From CAVVAL01 sp963742725 (GTDB lineage Bacteria > Actinomycetota > Actinomycetes > Mycobacteriales > Cryptosporangiaceae), in the NCBI GenBank assembly GCA_963742725.1, contig CAVUMX010000003.1:1984001-2048000 (forward strand): a stretch of 64,000 nt of DNA, in the 5' to 3' direction. Numbering within the stretch: the stretch's first letter is position 1; each line of letters opens with the position of its first letter. Below, one piece after another: positions 16,594-24,270 of this stretch. Both the position numbers and the translations under genes were made by a program. Under the pieces are notes generated by a model. The model was not told the origin of the DNA, searched no databases, and worked only from the letters and a program-made list of their open reading frames with translations.

Positions 16594-16661
16594 AACTGTC
16601 GGGGATATCGGGGTGTCCGGCGCCCGGTAACAGCACGCGAGTCCGGACAGTCCGGTTCGGC
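16594..16661 (+). repeat. Dispersed 68-bp repeat, copy 2
   Basis: This is the partner of the copy at 3230-3297 and is inverted relative to it. It lies between the convergent glyA and M56-peptidase genes. Conserved blocks are AACTGTCGGGG, TATCGGGGT, ACAGCACGC and ACAGTCCGGTTCGGC. In this copy the ends read ACTGTC and GACAGT, so the termini can pair. The remaining convergent gap is low-complexity GC sequence. Confidence 0.75.
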
Positions 16662-16723
16662 GCGGGCCACCGGCGGGTCCGCGCGGCCGGCGTGGCGCGG
16701 CGCGGCCCGCGCGGCGCGGCGGG

Positions 16724-17638
16724 CTAGAGGATGGCGGGGATGACCAGGACCAGGGTCGGCAGGGCCAGGACCGCGGCGGCGCCGAGGTAGGCGGCGCCGC
16801 GGGCGGACCCGGAGCGCCGCGGCGGGTCGAGGAGCCGGCGGACGCGCGGCAGCAACGCGTGTTCGGTCGACGCGACGCCGCCGACCGGAGCGGCCGCCGA
16901 CCCGACCCGGGCCAGCGCCGCGGCGAGGACCCGCCGTTCCCGTCCCACGCACGCGCGATCGTCGGCGACCATCTCGACCAGCCCCTCGACGGCTTCGCGC
17001 GCCCGCCGGGGCCCGCGCAGCCACGGCAGCGCCGACGCCCACGCGGTGAACGGCAGGATCACGAGGTCGTGGCGTTCGGCCAGGTGCGCGTTCTCGTGCG
17101 CGAGGACGGCGTCGAGTTCGGCGTCGTCGAGGAGCCCGAGGGCGCCGGTGGTGACGACGACCCGCGCGTGGTGGCCGGGCAGGCAGTACGCGGCGGCCGT
17201 CGGGTGGTCGATGACCCGGGCGGACGATCCGGCGCGCCACGGCGTGCTGACCAGGTCCACGAGGTCGCGGTGCCGGCTGCGGGAACGCCAGGTCCGCCAC
17301 GCGGACGTCACGGTCACGCACAGCAGCCAGCCGAGCAGCCCGAAGGCGGCGCCGAACAGCATCGAGTGGCCGAGTCCGAGGCCGCCGCTGGGGTCTCCGT
17401 CGCCGGCGGCGTGTCCCCAGGTCACGAGCGCGGCCGTGAGATCGCCCCCGAGCGGCGCGACGCCGAGCGCCAGCAGCGCTCCCACGGCGGTGAGGCCGGC
17501 GGCCAACCCGAGCGCCTGCCACAGCACCAGCGCGGCCCGCGGCTCGCGGCTCACCCACCGCGCGGACGCCAGGACGGCCGGCGCCGGCCCCAGCAGCACC
17601 ACGGCCAGGGCGACCAGCACACCGACGGTGAGAAGCAC
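16724..17638 (-). CDS. M56-family membrane metallopeptidase (BlaR1-like)
   Basis: A 304-residue membrane protein with about four hydrophobic helices and the zinc motif HENAH at 181-185 (VLAHENAHLAERHD). A second membrane helix pair lies near the C-terminus. M56 peptidases paired with BlaI repressors relay an outside signal by cutting the repressor. No penicillin-binding sensor domain is attached, unlike BlaR1, which fits the short actinobacterial form. It begins two bases after the blaI stop codon in the same operon. The signal it senses is unknown. Confidence 0.88.
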   Translation of the reverse strand: MLLTVGVLVALAVVLLGPAPAVLASARWVSREPRAALVLWQALGLAAGLTAVGALLALGVAPLGGDLTAALVTWGHAAGDGDPSGGLGLGHSMLFGAAFGLLGWLLCVTVTSAWRTWRSRSRHRDLVDLVSTPWRAGSSARVIDHPTAAAYCLPGHHARVVVTTGALGLLDDAELDAVLAHENAHLAERHDLVILPFTAWASALPWLRGPRRAREAVEGLVEMVADDRACVGRERRVLAAALARVGSAAAPVGGVASTEHALLPRVRRLLDPPRRSGSARGAAYLGAAAVLALPTLVLVIPAIL

Positions 17639-17640
17639 GG

Positions 17641-18000
17641 CTAGTCCCGGCGGATGGCCTCGTCGAGCGCGACCTGGAGAGCGGCCGCCTCGTCCGGGCT
17701 GACCTGCCCGGCGAACCGCACCAGGGCCGCCGCGCGGTCCGGCGCGTCGCCGAGCGCCTCGTGCATCAGCTCGGCGATGTAGTCCTCGCGGGTGGCGGTG
17801 GGCACGTAGGTGTGGGCCCAGCCGTCGCGGCAGCGTTCGACCCGCCCCTTGGCCTCCAGCCGGGACAGCACCGTGAGCACGGTGGTCTTGGCGAGGTCGC
17901 GGTCGACCAGCGCGTCGGCGACCTGGCGCGCGGTGCGCGGGGCCTCCGCCGACCAGAGCACGTCCATCACGGCGCGTTCGAGCTCACCCAGCCGAGCCAC
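17641..18000 (-). CDS. blaI: BlaI/MecI/CopY-family transcriptional repressor
   Basis: A 119-residue winged-helix regulator: LGELERAVMDVLWSAEAPRTARQVADAL, then TTVLTVLSRLEAKGRVERCRDG as the recognition and wing region, and a C-terminal dimerisation helix pair. It starts with GTG 18000, preceded by GGGAGG. A perfect inverted repeat lies 40 bp upstream and probably serves for autorepression. The adjacent M56 protease is its expected inactivator. Target genes beyond this operon cannot be read here; homologues in mycobacteria control beta-lactam resistance and respiratory genes. Confidence 0.92.
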   Translation of the reverse strand: MARLGELERAVMDVLWSAEAPRTARQVADALVDRDLAKTTVLTVLSRLEAKGRVERCRDGWAHTYVPTATREDYIAELMHEALGDAPDRAAALVRFAGQVSPDEAAALQVALDEAIRRD

Positions 18001-18039
18001 GTGGCACCGCCTCCCAGGTCCGTTACGTCCGCCATGAAG

Positions 18040-18054
18040 TCTACGGGACGTAGA
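18040..18054. promoter_or_regulatory. Predicted BlaI operator
   Basis: TCTACG-GGA-CGTAGA is a perfect 6-bp inverted repeat with a 3-bp spacer. It resembles TAC-x-GTA-type BlaI sites and lies just upstream of the blaI start codon. Confidence 0.65.
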
Positions 18055-18095
18055 ACACCTGCCGGAGTTGCCCCGGGGTCATACGGTCACGGACA

Positions 18096-18253
18096 TCGGC
18101 GTGAAGAAGTCGGCGTGAAGAAAGTCGCCGCGATGTAAGTCGGTGTGAAGTAAAAGGTGCCGGCGGCAAACCGGACCGAATCCGGCTTTAGCCGAGTTTA
18201 GTGGGCGTCCGAAGGCCAGTAGAGGCCAACGAAAACGCGAAACTTCACACCGA
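18096..18253. repeat. Tandem and inverted repeats in the sigma-factor leader
   Basis: Four related 14-15-bp units (TCGGCGTGAAGAAG and variants) run from 18096 to 18154. The last, TCGGTGTGAAGT (18140-18151), recurs as its perfect 12-bp reverse complement at 18242-18253. They occupy the 351-bp gap between the blaI start and the sigma-factor start. Iterated binding sites are one explanation. No gene is visible in this gap. Confidence 0.75.
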
Positions 18254-18351
18254 TCTCACAAAGACCTCACCGCCGTTTCACGGCCTCATCGGCAGTCTGT
18301 CTTCATCAACGGCCCGCGGGGGGCCTACCGCAGCACGAGGAGGCGAGCCGG

Positions 18352-19353
18352 GTGTCACTTCCGCTCACGCAGGACGACGTGGTCGAGGTCGAGGCTCTGG
18401 ACTACATGGACGAGCCGGTCGACCCGCACCGGGGCGTCTCCGCCGACCTGGTCCGCGCGTACCTGAACGGTATCGGCCGGACCAAGCTGCTCACCGCGGC
18501 CGAAGAGGTCGACCTGGCCAAGCGCATCGAGGCAGGGCTGTTCGCGACCGAGGCGCTCGCCGGCGCCGCCACGTCGATGGTCCTCACGCCGTCGCTCCGC
18601 GAGGAGCTGGAGTGGGTCGCCAACGACGGCCAGGCCGCCAAGAACCACCTCCTGGAGGCCAACCTGCGCCTCGTGGTGAGCATCGCCAAGCGCTACACCG
18701 GCCGGGGCATGTCGCTGCTGGACCTGATCCAGGAGGGCAACCTGGGTCTGATCCGCGCGGTCGAGAAGTTCGACTACACCAAGGGCTTCAAGTTCTCGAC
18801 GTACGCGACGTGGTGGATCCGCCAGGCGATCACCCGCTCGATGGCCGACCAGTCGCGCACGATCCGGCTCCCCGTCCACCTGGTGGAGCAGATCAACCGC
18901 CTCGTGCGGGTGCGGCGTGACCTGTCGGTGCTGCTGGGCCGCGAGCCGTCCACGCTCGAGATCGCCAACGAGCTGGAGATCGAGCCCTTCAAGGTGATCG
19001 AGCTGCTCGGCTACGACCGCGAGCCGGTCAGCCTGGACCAGACGGTCGGCGAGGACGGCGAGAGCGCGCTCGGGGACTTCATCGCCGACGGCGACGTGTT
19101 CGCGAGCACCGACAATGTCTCCTACGCCTTACTCAAGGCCGAGGTCAGCAGCGTCCTGGACACGCTGTCCGAGCGCGAGCGGGAGGTCATCCGGCTGCGC
19201 TTCGGCCTGGACGACGGCCGCCAGCGCACGCTCGACGAGATCGGCCGCGAGTTCGGCCTGTCCCGCGAGCGGATCCGCCAGATCGAGAAGGGCACGATGA
19301 ACAAGCTCCGCGAGCCCGACCGCACCGAGCGGCTGCGCGAGTACGTCTCCTGA
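18352..19353 (+). CDS. RNA polymerase sigma factor, sigma-70 group 2 (RpoD/HrdB-like)
   Basis: A 333-residue sigma factor. Region 1.2 is around residues 25-60 (VRAYLNGIGRTKLLTAAEE), region 2 has NLRLVVSIAKRYTGRGMSLLDLIQEG and KFSTYATWWIRQAI, region 3 follows, and region 4 ends in LDEIGREFGLSRERIRQIEKG. It lacks the long acidic region 1.1 of the primary factor, so a group 2 (SigB/HrdA-like) role is likely. GTG 18352 has AGGAGG ten bases upstream. The leader has a set of tandem and inverted repeats that may be binding sites. It converges on the acetyltransferase gene through a shared terminator. Confidence 0.92.
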   Translation: MSLPLTQDDVVEVEALDYMDEPVDPHRGVSADLVRAYLNGIGRTKLLTAAEEVDLAKRIEAGLFATEALAGAATSMVLTPSLREELEWVANDGQAAKNHLLEANLRLVVSIAKRYTGRGMSLLDLIQEGNLGLIRAVEKFDYTKGFKFSTYATWWIRQAITRSMADQSRTIRLPVHLVEQINRLVRVRRDLSVLLGREPSTLEIANELEIEPFKVIELLGYDREPVSLDQTVGEDGESALGDFIADGDVFASTDNVSYALLKAEVSSVLDTLSEREREVIRLRFGLDDGRQRTLDEIGREFGLSRERIRQIEKGTMNKLREPDRTERLREYVS

Positions 19354-19367
19354 CCTACGCACGTCCA

Positions 19368-19401
19368 GGACCCCGTCACCTCAGCCGAGGCGGCGGGGTC
19401 C
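19368..19401. terminator. Bidirectional hairpin terminator between convergent genes
   Basis: GGACCCCG (19368-19375) pairs perfectly with CGGGGTCC (19394-19401), and an inner CCTC/GAGG stem extends the hairpin. It overlaps the last codons of the acetyltransferase gene and lies 15 bp after the sigma-factor stop. There is no long T-tract. Confidence 0.7.
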
Positions 19402-22056
19402 CGCGTCTGCGCGCCGCACCGGCGGGGCCACCTTCGCCACGGCGTGCAGCACGCTCAGCCCCTTGTCGCCGGCGATCACCGGGTTGAGCTGGAGGTCGCG
19501 CAGCTCCGGTATCTCGTCGGCGAGCAACCCGACCCGCAGCAGCAGCTCCTCCAGCGCGTCGGTGTCGACCGGGGTGGCGCCGCGGTGCCCGAACAGCAGC
19601 GGGGAGGCGAGCGGGGCCCGGACGATCGCGTGGGCGTCGGCGTCCGTCAAGGGCACGGCGCGCCAGGCGCGGTCGCCGAGCAGGTCCGTGGCGACGCCGC
19701 CGAGGCCGAACCCGACGACCGGTCCGAAGGCGGAGTCCTGGGCGACCTCGACCACACACGCCACGCCGGGCGGCGCCATCGGCTGGACGAGCACTCCCCC
19801 GCCGGAGTAGCCGGGCACGTTCTCGATCGACTCGACCGCCGCGCGGAGCTCCTGCGCCGAGCGCACGTCGAGCCGGACGGCGCCCAGGTCGACCCGGTGC
19901 CGCAGCGCCTCGTCGGCGGCCTTGACCGCCACCGGGTACCCGAACTCGTCCGCCGCCGCGACCGCCGCGTCGCCGCCGGCACAGCGGCGGGCGGGCCACA
20001 CCGTGATGCCGTACGCGGCCAGCAGCGCGGCGACATCTTCGTCGGTGAGGGTCACGGGGTCGATGTGGGTCACGCCGCTGGCGGCGAAGGCCATCTCGGC
20101 GGCGAGCGTCCGGTCCAGGACCGCCCGCGCGGCCTGCTCGTCCACCCCGGTGAGCGCCGGGAGCTGCCCGCCGGGCGTGCGGCGCCACTCGGCGTACGCG
20201 GCGACCCGGCCGAGCGCGAGCGCCGCGTCCTCCGGGGACGGGTAGGACGGGATGGAGCCGCGCGACGGGGAACCGTCCGGGCCGGCTCTGCGGAGGCGTT
20301 CCGGGACGCCGGTGGCCGCGAGGAACGTGGAGACCACCGGCAGGTCGGCAGAGGCCGCCGCCTCGACGAGCGCGTCAGCGTAGGCGGCACCCGGGGTGGA
20401 GAGCACGGGTAGGAAGACGACGAGGACGGCGTGCACCCGCTCGTCGGCGGCCGCAGCCCGCAGCGCGCCGGCCAGCGCCTCCGGGCTCGTGTTCGCGCCG
20501 AGGTCTACCGGCCACCCGTCGACCACCTCCAGGCCGGCGGCGGCGCACGCGTCCGCCGACAGCACACCGAGCGCGGAGGAGTTGCCGACGATCGCCACGC
20601 CCCGCCCGGTCGGCAGCGGCTGGTACGCGAGGAGCTGCGCGACGTCGAAGAGCTGGTCGAGGTTGTCGACCCGGATCACGCCCGAGGACTCGAACAGCGC
20701 CTGGAGACCCCGGTCCGTGGGGCCCGCGGTGAGGCCCGGCGGGCGGGCACGGCTCTTGAGGACGACGACCGGTTTGCGCCGCGCCAGGCGCCGGGCCACC
20801 CGGGCGAACTTGCGCGGGTTGCCGAAGGTCTCCAGGTACATGAGGACGACGTCCGTGGCCGGATCGTCCTGCCAGTACTGGAGGAGGTCGTTGCCCGAGA
20901 CGTCCGCGCGGTTGCCCGCCGAGACGAACGTCGACAGGCCGATGCCGCGCCGGTCCACCTGCTCCAGCAGCGCGATGCCCAGCGCACCGGACTGGCTGAA
21001 GAACCCGACGCGCCCACGACCCGGCAGCCGGGGCGCGAGCGTGGCGTTGAGCTGGATCTCGGACGCCGTGTTGGCGATGCCCAGACAGTTGGGCCCGACG
21101 ACCCGCGCGCCGTTGGCCCTGGCCAGCTCGACCAGCTCACGCTCGGCGCGCGCGCCGTCCGGGCCGCTCTCGGCGAAGCCGCTGGAGATCACGACCAGCC
21201 CGCGGACGCCCTTCTCGGCGCAGTCGGCGACCACACCCGGCACGGCGGCGGCCGGTACGGCGATCACGGCCAGGTCGACGGCGTCCGGGATGGCCCGCAG
21301 GGACGTGTAGCACCGGACGCCGTCCACCTCGGTCATCGACGGGTTCACGGCGTACAGCGCGCCGGTGTAGCCGCCGGTCCGCAGGTTGGCGACGACGCCG
21401 CGGCCGAGACTGTCGGGGCTGCGCCCGACGCCGACGACCGCGACGGATGCCGGCGCCAACAGCCGGGCGATCGAGCGGGCCTCGGTGCGCTGCTCGCGTC
21501 CGCGCGCCACCTCGATCGACCGGGCGGTCTCGGCGGTGTCGAAGCGCAGCGCCACCACGCCGTCGTCGTAGTGGCGGTCCACCACGTAGCCGGCGTCGGT
21601 GAAGACGCGCATCATCTTGGCGTTCTCTGGCAGGACCTCGGCGACGAACCGGCGGATGCCCGCCTCCCGCGCCGCGGCGGCCAGGTGCTCCAGCAGGACG
21701 GAACTGACGCCGCGGCCCTGGTGGGCGTCCTCGACGACGAACGCGACCTCGGCCGAGTCCGGGTCGAGCCGCTCGTACCGGCCGACGGCGATCAGGTCGT
21801 CGCCGAGCACGGCCACGTACGCCTCCCGGTCGACGTGGTCGACGTTGACGAACCGCCGCAGGTCACGCTGCGGGATCCGCGGGTAGGGCGAGAAGTACCG
21901 CAGGTAGCGGGTCCGTTCGGAGAACCGGGAGTGCAGCGCGAGGAGGGCCTCCCCGTCCTCGGGCCGGATCGGTCGGATGTGGATGGTCGAGCCGTCCGCG
22001 AGCACGACGTCCGCCTCCCGGTGCGCCGGGTAGGGCACGTCTTCCAGTTCGGTCAC
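19381..22056 (-). CDS. Fused GNAT acetyltransferase and NDP-forming acyl-CoA synthetase (Pat/PatZ-type protein acetyltransferase)
   Basis: An 891-residue fusion. Residues 1-175 are a GNAT domain (VVEDAHQGRGVSSVLLEHL). From about 198 there is a CoA-binding domain (VAVVGVGRSPDSLGRGV), then succinyl-CoA-synthetase-like domains (FFSQSGALGIALLEQ) and an ATP-grasp domain at about 655-891 (GYPVAVKAADEALRHRVDLGAV). Such proteins acetylate lysines of AMP-forming acyl-CoA synthetases such as Acs; in this order (GNAT first) they are typical of actinobacteria, whereas PatZ of enterics has GNAT last. The gene starts 3 bp after the AcuC-type deacetylase stop on the same strand, so writer and eraser are co-expressed. 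Whether the synthetase part is catalytic is uncertain. Confidence 0.9.
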   Translation of the reverse strand: MTELEDVPYPAHREADVVLADGSTIHIRPIRPEDGEALLALHSRFSERTRYLRYFSPYPRIPQRDLRRFVNVDHVDREAYVAVLGDDLIAVGRYERLDPDSAEVAFVVEDAHQGRGVSSVLLEHLAAAAREAGIRRFVAEVLPENAKMMRVFTDAGYVVDRHYDDGVVALRFDTAETARSIEVARGREQRTEARSIARLLAPASVAVVGVGRSPDSLGRGVVANLRTGGYTGALYAVNPSMTEVDGVRCYTSLRAIPDAVDLAVIAVPAAAVPGVVADCAEKGVRGLVVISSGFAESGPDGARAERELVELARANGARVVGPNCLGIANTASEIQLNATLAPRLPGRGRVGFFSQSGALGIALLEQVDRRGIGLSTFVSAGNRADVSGNDLLQYWQDDPATDVVLMYLETFGNPRKFARVARRLARRKPVVVLKSRARPPGLTAGPTDRGLQALFESSGVIRVDNLDQLFDVAQLLAYQPLPTGRGVAIVGNSSALGVLSADACAAAGLEVVDGWPVDLGANTSPEALAGALRAAAADERVHAVLVVFLPVLSTPGAAYADALVEAAASADLPVVSTFLAATGVPERLRRAGPDGSPSRGSIPSYPSPEDAALALGRVAAYAEWRRTPGGQLPALTGVDEQAARAVLDRTLAAEMAFAASGVTHIDPVTLTDEDVAALLAAYGITVWPARRCAGGDAAVAAADEFGYPVAVKAADEALRHRVDLGAVRLDVRSAQELRAAVESIENVPGYSGGGVLVQPMAPPGVACVVEVAQDSAFGPVVGFGLGGVATDLLGDRAWRAVPLTDADAHAIVRAPLASPLLFGHRGATPVDTDALEELLLRVGLLADEIPELRDLQLNPVIAGDKGLSVLHAVAKVAPPVRRADAGPRRLG

Positions 22057-22059
22057 CGG

Positions 22060-23268
22060 TCAGTCCCGTGGGTCGTCGGGGTCGAGTCCGTGCAGCGGGA
22101 ACGTCGCGCGCCGGGCCGCCGCGATGGCGCGGTCCAGCGGGGTCGGGTCACCGTCCGGTTGCCAAGGCTCCCAGGTCGGCTCCTCGCCGTCACCCATGAA
22201 CGTCGGCACCCGGTGGCCCGGGCCCCGCTGGGCCGCGAGCGTACGCCAGGAGTTCGGCGTCGCGGTACGGGCGGAGATCGGCGCGCCGGTGAGGATGGCG
22301 AGGAGGTGCGTCCAGGCCCGGGGCACCACCTCGACCAGGCTGTACCCGCCGCCGCCGAACGCCACCCAGCGCCCGCCGCACAGTTCGTGCGCGAGCCGGC
22401 GCAGCTCCAGGTACGCCGCGCGCTGACCGTCGACCGTCAGCATCAGGTCGGCGAGGGGGTCGCTGCGGTGGCTGTCGCAGCCGCACTGGGTGACCAGCAC
22501 CTCCGGGTCGAACGCGCGGAGCACGCTGGGCACCACCGCCTGGAACGCGCGGTGCCAGCCGGCGTCGCCGGTGCCGGGCGGGAGCGCCACGTTGACGGCC
22601 GTCCCCTCGGCGCCCTCGCCGCCGACCTCGCTCGGGAAGCCCGTGCCGGGGAACAGCGACAGCGGCGACTCGTGGAGGCTGATCGTCAGGACCCGGGGGT
22701 CGTCCCAGAACGCTGCCTGGACGCCGTCGCCGTGGTGGACATCGATGTCCACATAGGCCACACGCTTGGCGCCGAGCTGGAGCAGCCGGGCGATCGCGAC
22801 GGCCGGGTCGTTGTAGACGCAGAAGCCGGCGGCGCGGTCGCGCATGGCGTGGTGGAGCCCGCCGGCGATGTTGGCGGCGTGCAGCGCGTCGCCGCTCCAC
22901 ACCGCCTCCGCCGCCAGGATGCTGCCGCCGGTGACCAGTGCGGACTTGTCGTGCATCCGGGCGAACACCGGGTTGTCGGGGGTGTTGAGGCCGTGGCCGT
23001 GGAAGTACGGGTCGTCGGGGGCGGCGCGGACGGCCGCGAGATAGGAGGCGTCGTGGATGAGCCGGAGCTGTTCCTCGTCGGCCGGCGGCGGCACCACCAC
23101 GGAGACATTGGACCTGTCGAGGATGCCGAGCGCACGGGCGAGTGCCATCGTCAGCTCGACGCGGACCGGGTCCAGCGGGTGCTCGCCGAGGTTGTAGCCG
23201 AGGAGCGCTTCGTCCCACACGACGGTGACCGGGGCTGCGGAGGTGATCTCATCCAGGTCGTCGGCCAT
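22060..23268 (-). CDS. acuC: AcuC-type histone-deacetylase-family lysine deacetylase
   Basis: A 402-residue class I HDAC-fold enzyme. The zinc site is in DIDVHHGDGVQ (Asp and His ligands), the catalytic His pair is in GGLHHAMRD, and the C-terminal loop GGGGYS is present. AcuC in Bacillus deacetylates acetyl-CoA synthetase. It lies immediately upstream of the GNAT-synthetase fusion, which supports a reversible acetylation switch on acetate metabolism. ATG 23268 begins MADDLDEITSAAP; the frame extends upstream to 23397, but that part is low-complexity and lacks homology. Confidence 0.92.
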   Translation of the reverse strand: MADDLDEITSAAPVTVVWDEALLGYNLGEHPLDPVRVELTMALARALGILDRSNVSVVVPPPADEEQLRLIHDASYLAAVRAAPDDPYFHGHGLNTPDNPVFARMHDKSALVTGGSILAAEAVWSGDALHAANIAGGLHHAMRDRAAGFCVYNDPAVAIARLLQLGAKRVAYVDIDVHHGDGVQAAFWDDPRVLTISLHESPLSLFPGTGFPSEVGGEGAEGTAVNVALPPGTGDAGWHRAFQAVVPSVLRAFDPEVLVTQCGCDSHRSDPLADLMLTVDGQRAAYLELRRLAHELCGGRWVAFGGGGYSLVEVVPRAWTHLLAILTGAPISARTATPNSWRTLAAQRGPGHRVPTFMGDGEEPTWEPWQPDGDPTPLDRAIAAARRATFPLHGLDPDDPRD

Positions 23269-23330
23269 GCCGCCTATCCCACCACGCCGCCGCAGGCCGC
23301 GGGTGGTTGGAGCGAGCGACGACGGTCGAA

Positions 23331-23362
23331 CCGAGGGGCTCGTCCGGCGACGGACCCCTCGG
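23331..23362. terminator. Hairpin in the TetR-acuC intergenic region
   Basis: CCGAGGG (23331-23337) pairs with CCCTCGG (23356-23362), with an inner GTCCG/CGGAC stem and a small bulge. It may terminate the TetR transcript or form part of the acuC leader. The surrounding 23269-23485 gap has an A+T-rich patch GTATACG on the plus strand near 23437 that may hold a promoter; no gene is visible. Confidence 0.45.
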
Positions 23363-23485
23363 CTCGCCCCCGTTGCCCCTCCCCGGAGCTCCCCCACGAA
23401 CTCCAGGTCAGCCCACCGGCGGGCTCGCGTACATCGTATACGGATCTAAGGCAGCCCTAATGCCCTTTTCTGCGTGGACCGAGAC

Positions 23486-24124
23486 TCACACCACAACAAG
23501 AGCTCGGACGAATACCCGCAAACCGTCTTCGAACGCTGTCACGTGGTCGAAGCTGCCGACGCGGGCGAACGCCGCCGTGGCGTGCGGGAGTCGTTCCAGC
23601 GGTGCCCGCTCGGCGAGTGCGAGCCGCGCGGCGCGCCGGTCGGGGTCCATGCCGCCGAGGGTGGAGAGGTGCCCGAGGAGGTACCACCAGAGCGAGGAGT
23701 ACACGACGAGGGCACGGTCGCGGTCGAGGCCGAGTTCGTCGAGGATGCCGAGGAGGTGGTCGAAGTGTTCGATGGAGCGGGGCGCGAACATCTCGCCACG
23801 CTGGAGGACTTCGACGAGCCAGATGTGTTCGACGAGGAAGTCGTGGAGGAGCAGGAGTCCGTCGACGAGCCGGTCGACCGGGTCGCCGCCCTGGGTCGGG
23901 GACGGGATGTCGGCGGCCATCTCTTCCAGCATGGCGAGCAGGAGGCCGCGTTTGTCGTCGACGTGGCGGTAGAGGGCCATGGGGGCGGCGCCGAGTTCGG
24001 TGGCGACGCGGCGGATCGTGACGGCGTCGAGCCCTTCGTTCTCGGCCACGGCCAGTCCGGCGCGGACGATCATGTCCCGGGTGAGGAATCTTTTCCGCCC
24101 GGTTCGGGCCGCGTCGCTTGGCAC
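23486..24124 (-). CDS. TetR-family transcriptional regulator
   Basis: A 212-residue regulator. The N-terminal HTH reads LTRDMIVRAGLAVAENEG through MALYRHVDDKRGLLLAM, and the C-terminal ligand domain resembles the TetR_C type (VEHIWLVEVLQRGEMF, SSLWWYLLGHLSTLGG). GTG 24124 is used; the open frame extends far upstream without support. A 7-bp inverted repeat lies 13 bp before the start codon and may be its own operator. No adjacent efflux gene is visible, so its target is unknown; the next gene on the strand is acuC, 217 bp away. Confidence 0.88.
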   Translation of the reverse strand: MPSDAARTGRKRFLTRDMIVRAGLAVAENEGLDAVTIRRVATELGAAPMALYRHVDDKRGLLLAMLEEMAADIPSPTQGGDPVDRLVDGLLLLHDFLVEHIWLVEVLQRGEMFAPRSIEHFDHLLGILDELGLDRDRALVVYSSLWWYLLGHLSTLGGMDPDRRAARLALAERAPLERLPHATAAFARVGSFDHVTAFEDGLRVFVRALVVV

Positions 24125-24136
24125 CCGCTCACCGTA

Positions 24137-24163
24137 GTGCCAGCCTCGCCGTGAACCTGGCAC
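24137..24163. promoter_or_regulatory. Candidate TetR autoregulatory operator
   Basis: GTGCCAG-N13-CTGGCAC is a perfect 7-bp inverted repeat directly upstream of the TetR start at 24124. Confidence 0.5.
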
Positions 24164-24270
24164 ATATCGCACACCGGCCCGGCTCCCGCGCCGACGCCAA
24201 CCATTGCCGGGCGTCCTCAGAAAAGGGTTTGAAGCTGTTGACCTGCCGCCTTTGATCTGACCTGGAGCCC

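Noticed and set aside
20431..23460. 1009-codon plus-strand frame across the acetyltransferase and acuC genes
   Set aside because: The encoded protein is a mix of Arg, Val and Gly without homology, while the opposite strand holds two well-defined enzymes.
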